The notes below the pieces were generated by a model that was not told where the DNA came from, searched no databases, and saw only the letters and a list, made by a program, of their open reading frames with translations. From Spirochaeta sp. (GTDB lineage: Bacteria > Spirochaetota > Spirochaetia > UBA9216), in contig DMKD01000349.1 in assembly GCA_003454605.1 (NCBI GenBank), forward strand, positions 1 through 6,029: a stretch of 6,029 bases of DNA, written 5' to 3'. Positions 5,654 through 6,029 of this stretch are shown here, piece after piece (within the stretch, counting starts at the first letter, position 1; every line of letters starts with the position of its first letter). Position numbers and translations under genes: made by a program.

Positions 5654-5737
5654 TATGATTTAATATTATTCTGCGCCGAAGCGAAGCGGAGCTGCGGACA
5701 GAGGGGCCGGGTGAGCGCCCCAAAAAGTATTATTAAG
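5654..5737. other. Convergent intergenic spacer with GC-rich repeats
   Basis: The spacer between two convergent genes holds three tandem 5-mers GAAGC-GAAGC-GGAGC (5678-5692) and a small hairpin GGGGC/GCCCC (5703-5707 with 5717-5721, 9-nt loop). Neither strand has a U-tract after the hairpin, so it is not a standard intrinsic terminator, though it could still stop or protect transcripts from both sides. Confidence 0.3.
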
Positions 5738-6029
5738 CTATTTCAGCTTATCCATAAGCCAGGCCATATTCTCTCCGAGGGTTGTCATGATGCCGGCACC
5801 CTCGGTATCTTTTTCAAAATGACCCGGGGCTGCGGCTGTTCCGACATTCCAGTATGAGGAACCGGGCACTACCATTTCCTGAACAAGGAAAAAATTGTTT
5901 ATGGCTTGGAAGACATTGAGCGAGCCCGCTCGCCTCGCAGGACTTACCGCAGCACCGACTTTATGCTTTAGAAGCCCCTGCCCCCGGCAGACTCGGCCCG
6001 CACGGTCGATGAGAGCCTTGGTCTCGGTT
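5738..6029 (-). CDS. Flavodoxin-family / NADPH-dependent FMN reductase-like protein (5' part outside window)
   Basis: The last 96 residues of a gene that begins beyond the right edge. The visible part reads TKALIDRAGR, then KHKVGAAVSPARRAG, NVFQAINNFFLVQEMVVPGSS with YWNVGTAAAPG, and ends GENMAWLMDKLK. The pattern K-x-x-I-D-R, a K-V-G-A strand, R-R-A-G, V-P-G-S-S-Y-W and L-G-E-N-M-A-W is characteristic of flavodoxin-fold FMN reductases and iron-sulfur flavoprotein relatives, which move electrons from NAD(P)H or ferredoxin to small acceptors. The P-G-S-S-Y-W segment and the preceding aromatic stretch belong to the C-terminal half of the flavodoxin fold. The N-terminal FMN phosphate loop and any Fe-S cysteines are outside the window, so the subtype cannot be decided. 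It converges on the lactonase gene with 84 bp between the stops. Confidence 0.85.
   Translation of the reverse strand, partial: TETKALIDRAGRVCRGQGLLKHKVGAAVSPARRAGSLNVFQAINNFFLVQEMVVPGSSYWNVGTAAAPGHFEKDTEGAGIMTTLGENMAWLMDKLK

Noticed and set aside
1..6029. CRISPR arrays, tRNA/rRNA genes, insertion sequence with transposase
   Set aside because: No regularly spaced repeats, cloverleaf-like sequences, rRNA segments or transposase motifs were seen on either strand.

Overview
The window looks like a moderate-GC bacterial chromosome segment. Housekeeping genes sit at both edges, with a more AT-rich, accessory-looking block between them. The phylum cannot be fixed from the sequence. The promoters are bacterial (-35/-10 type). 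GcvT, a DUF4931 GalT-like protein, a 6-phosphogluconolactonase-type propeller and a flavodoxin-family oxidoreductase occur together in anaerobic or fermentative bacteria such as Spirochaetota and Clostridia, but that is only a guess.

Layout: (1) 2-976, minus strand: gcvT, the glycine-cleavage T protein, cut by the left edge, with its own SD and a good promoter. (2) 977-1185: divergent intergenic region with promoters on both strands and small palindromes. (3) 1186-1750, plus strand: a two-gene cassette. A 58-aa protein starting with GTG overlaps by 56 nt a 147-aa MNT/AbiEii-like nucleotidyltransferase. This is the most toxin-antitoxin-like part of the window. (4) 1760-2503, minus: DUF4931 GalT/HIT-like protein. 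(5) 2553-3905, minus: AAA_14/DUF4143 ATPase with a PD-(D/E)XK-like C-terminus. (6) 3906-4071: AT-rich spacer with two direct copies of TGGGGTCA. (7) 4072-4525, minus: decayed hypothetical gene with one in-frame TAG and one frameshift. (8) 4571-5653, plus: lactonase-family beta-propeller, divergent from the decayed gene. (9) 5654-5737: short GC-rich convergent spacer. (10) 5738-6029, minus: 3' part of a flavodoxin/NADPH-dependent FMN reductase-family gene, cut by the right edge.

The genes do not form one pathway. GcvT (one-carbon metabolism), the lactonase (pentose-phosphate type) and the flavoprotein (redox) are independent housekeeping functions, and the middle block resembles small mobile or defence-type modules. 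The most unusual shared trait is regulatory. Several genes (1186, 2503, 4571, and less clearly 3905 and 4525) have no Shine-Dalgarno sequence, and the predicted -10 box lies only about 7 nt before the start codon. That layout predicts leaderless mRNAs. gcvT and the nucleotidyltransferase, in contrast, have clear SDs.
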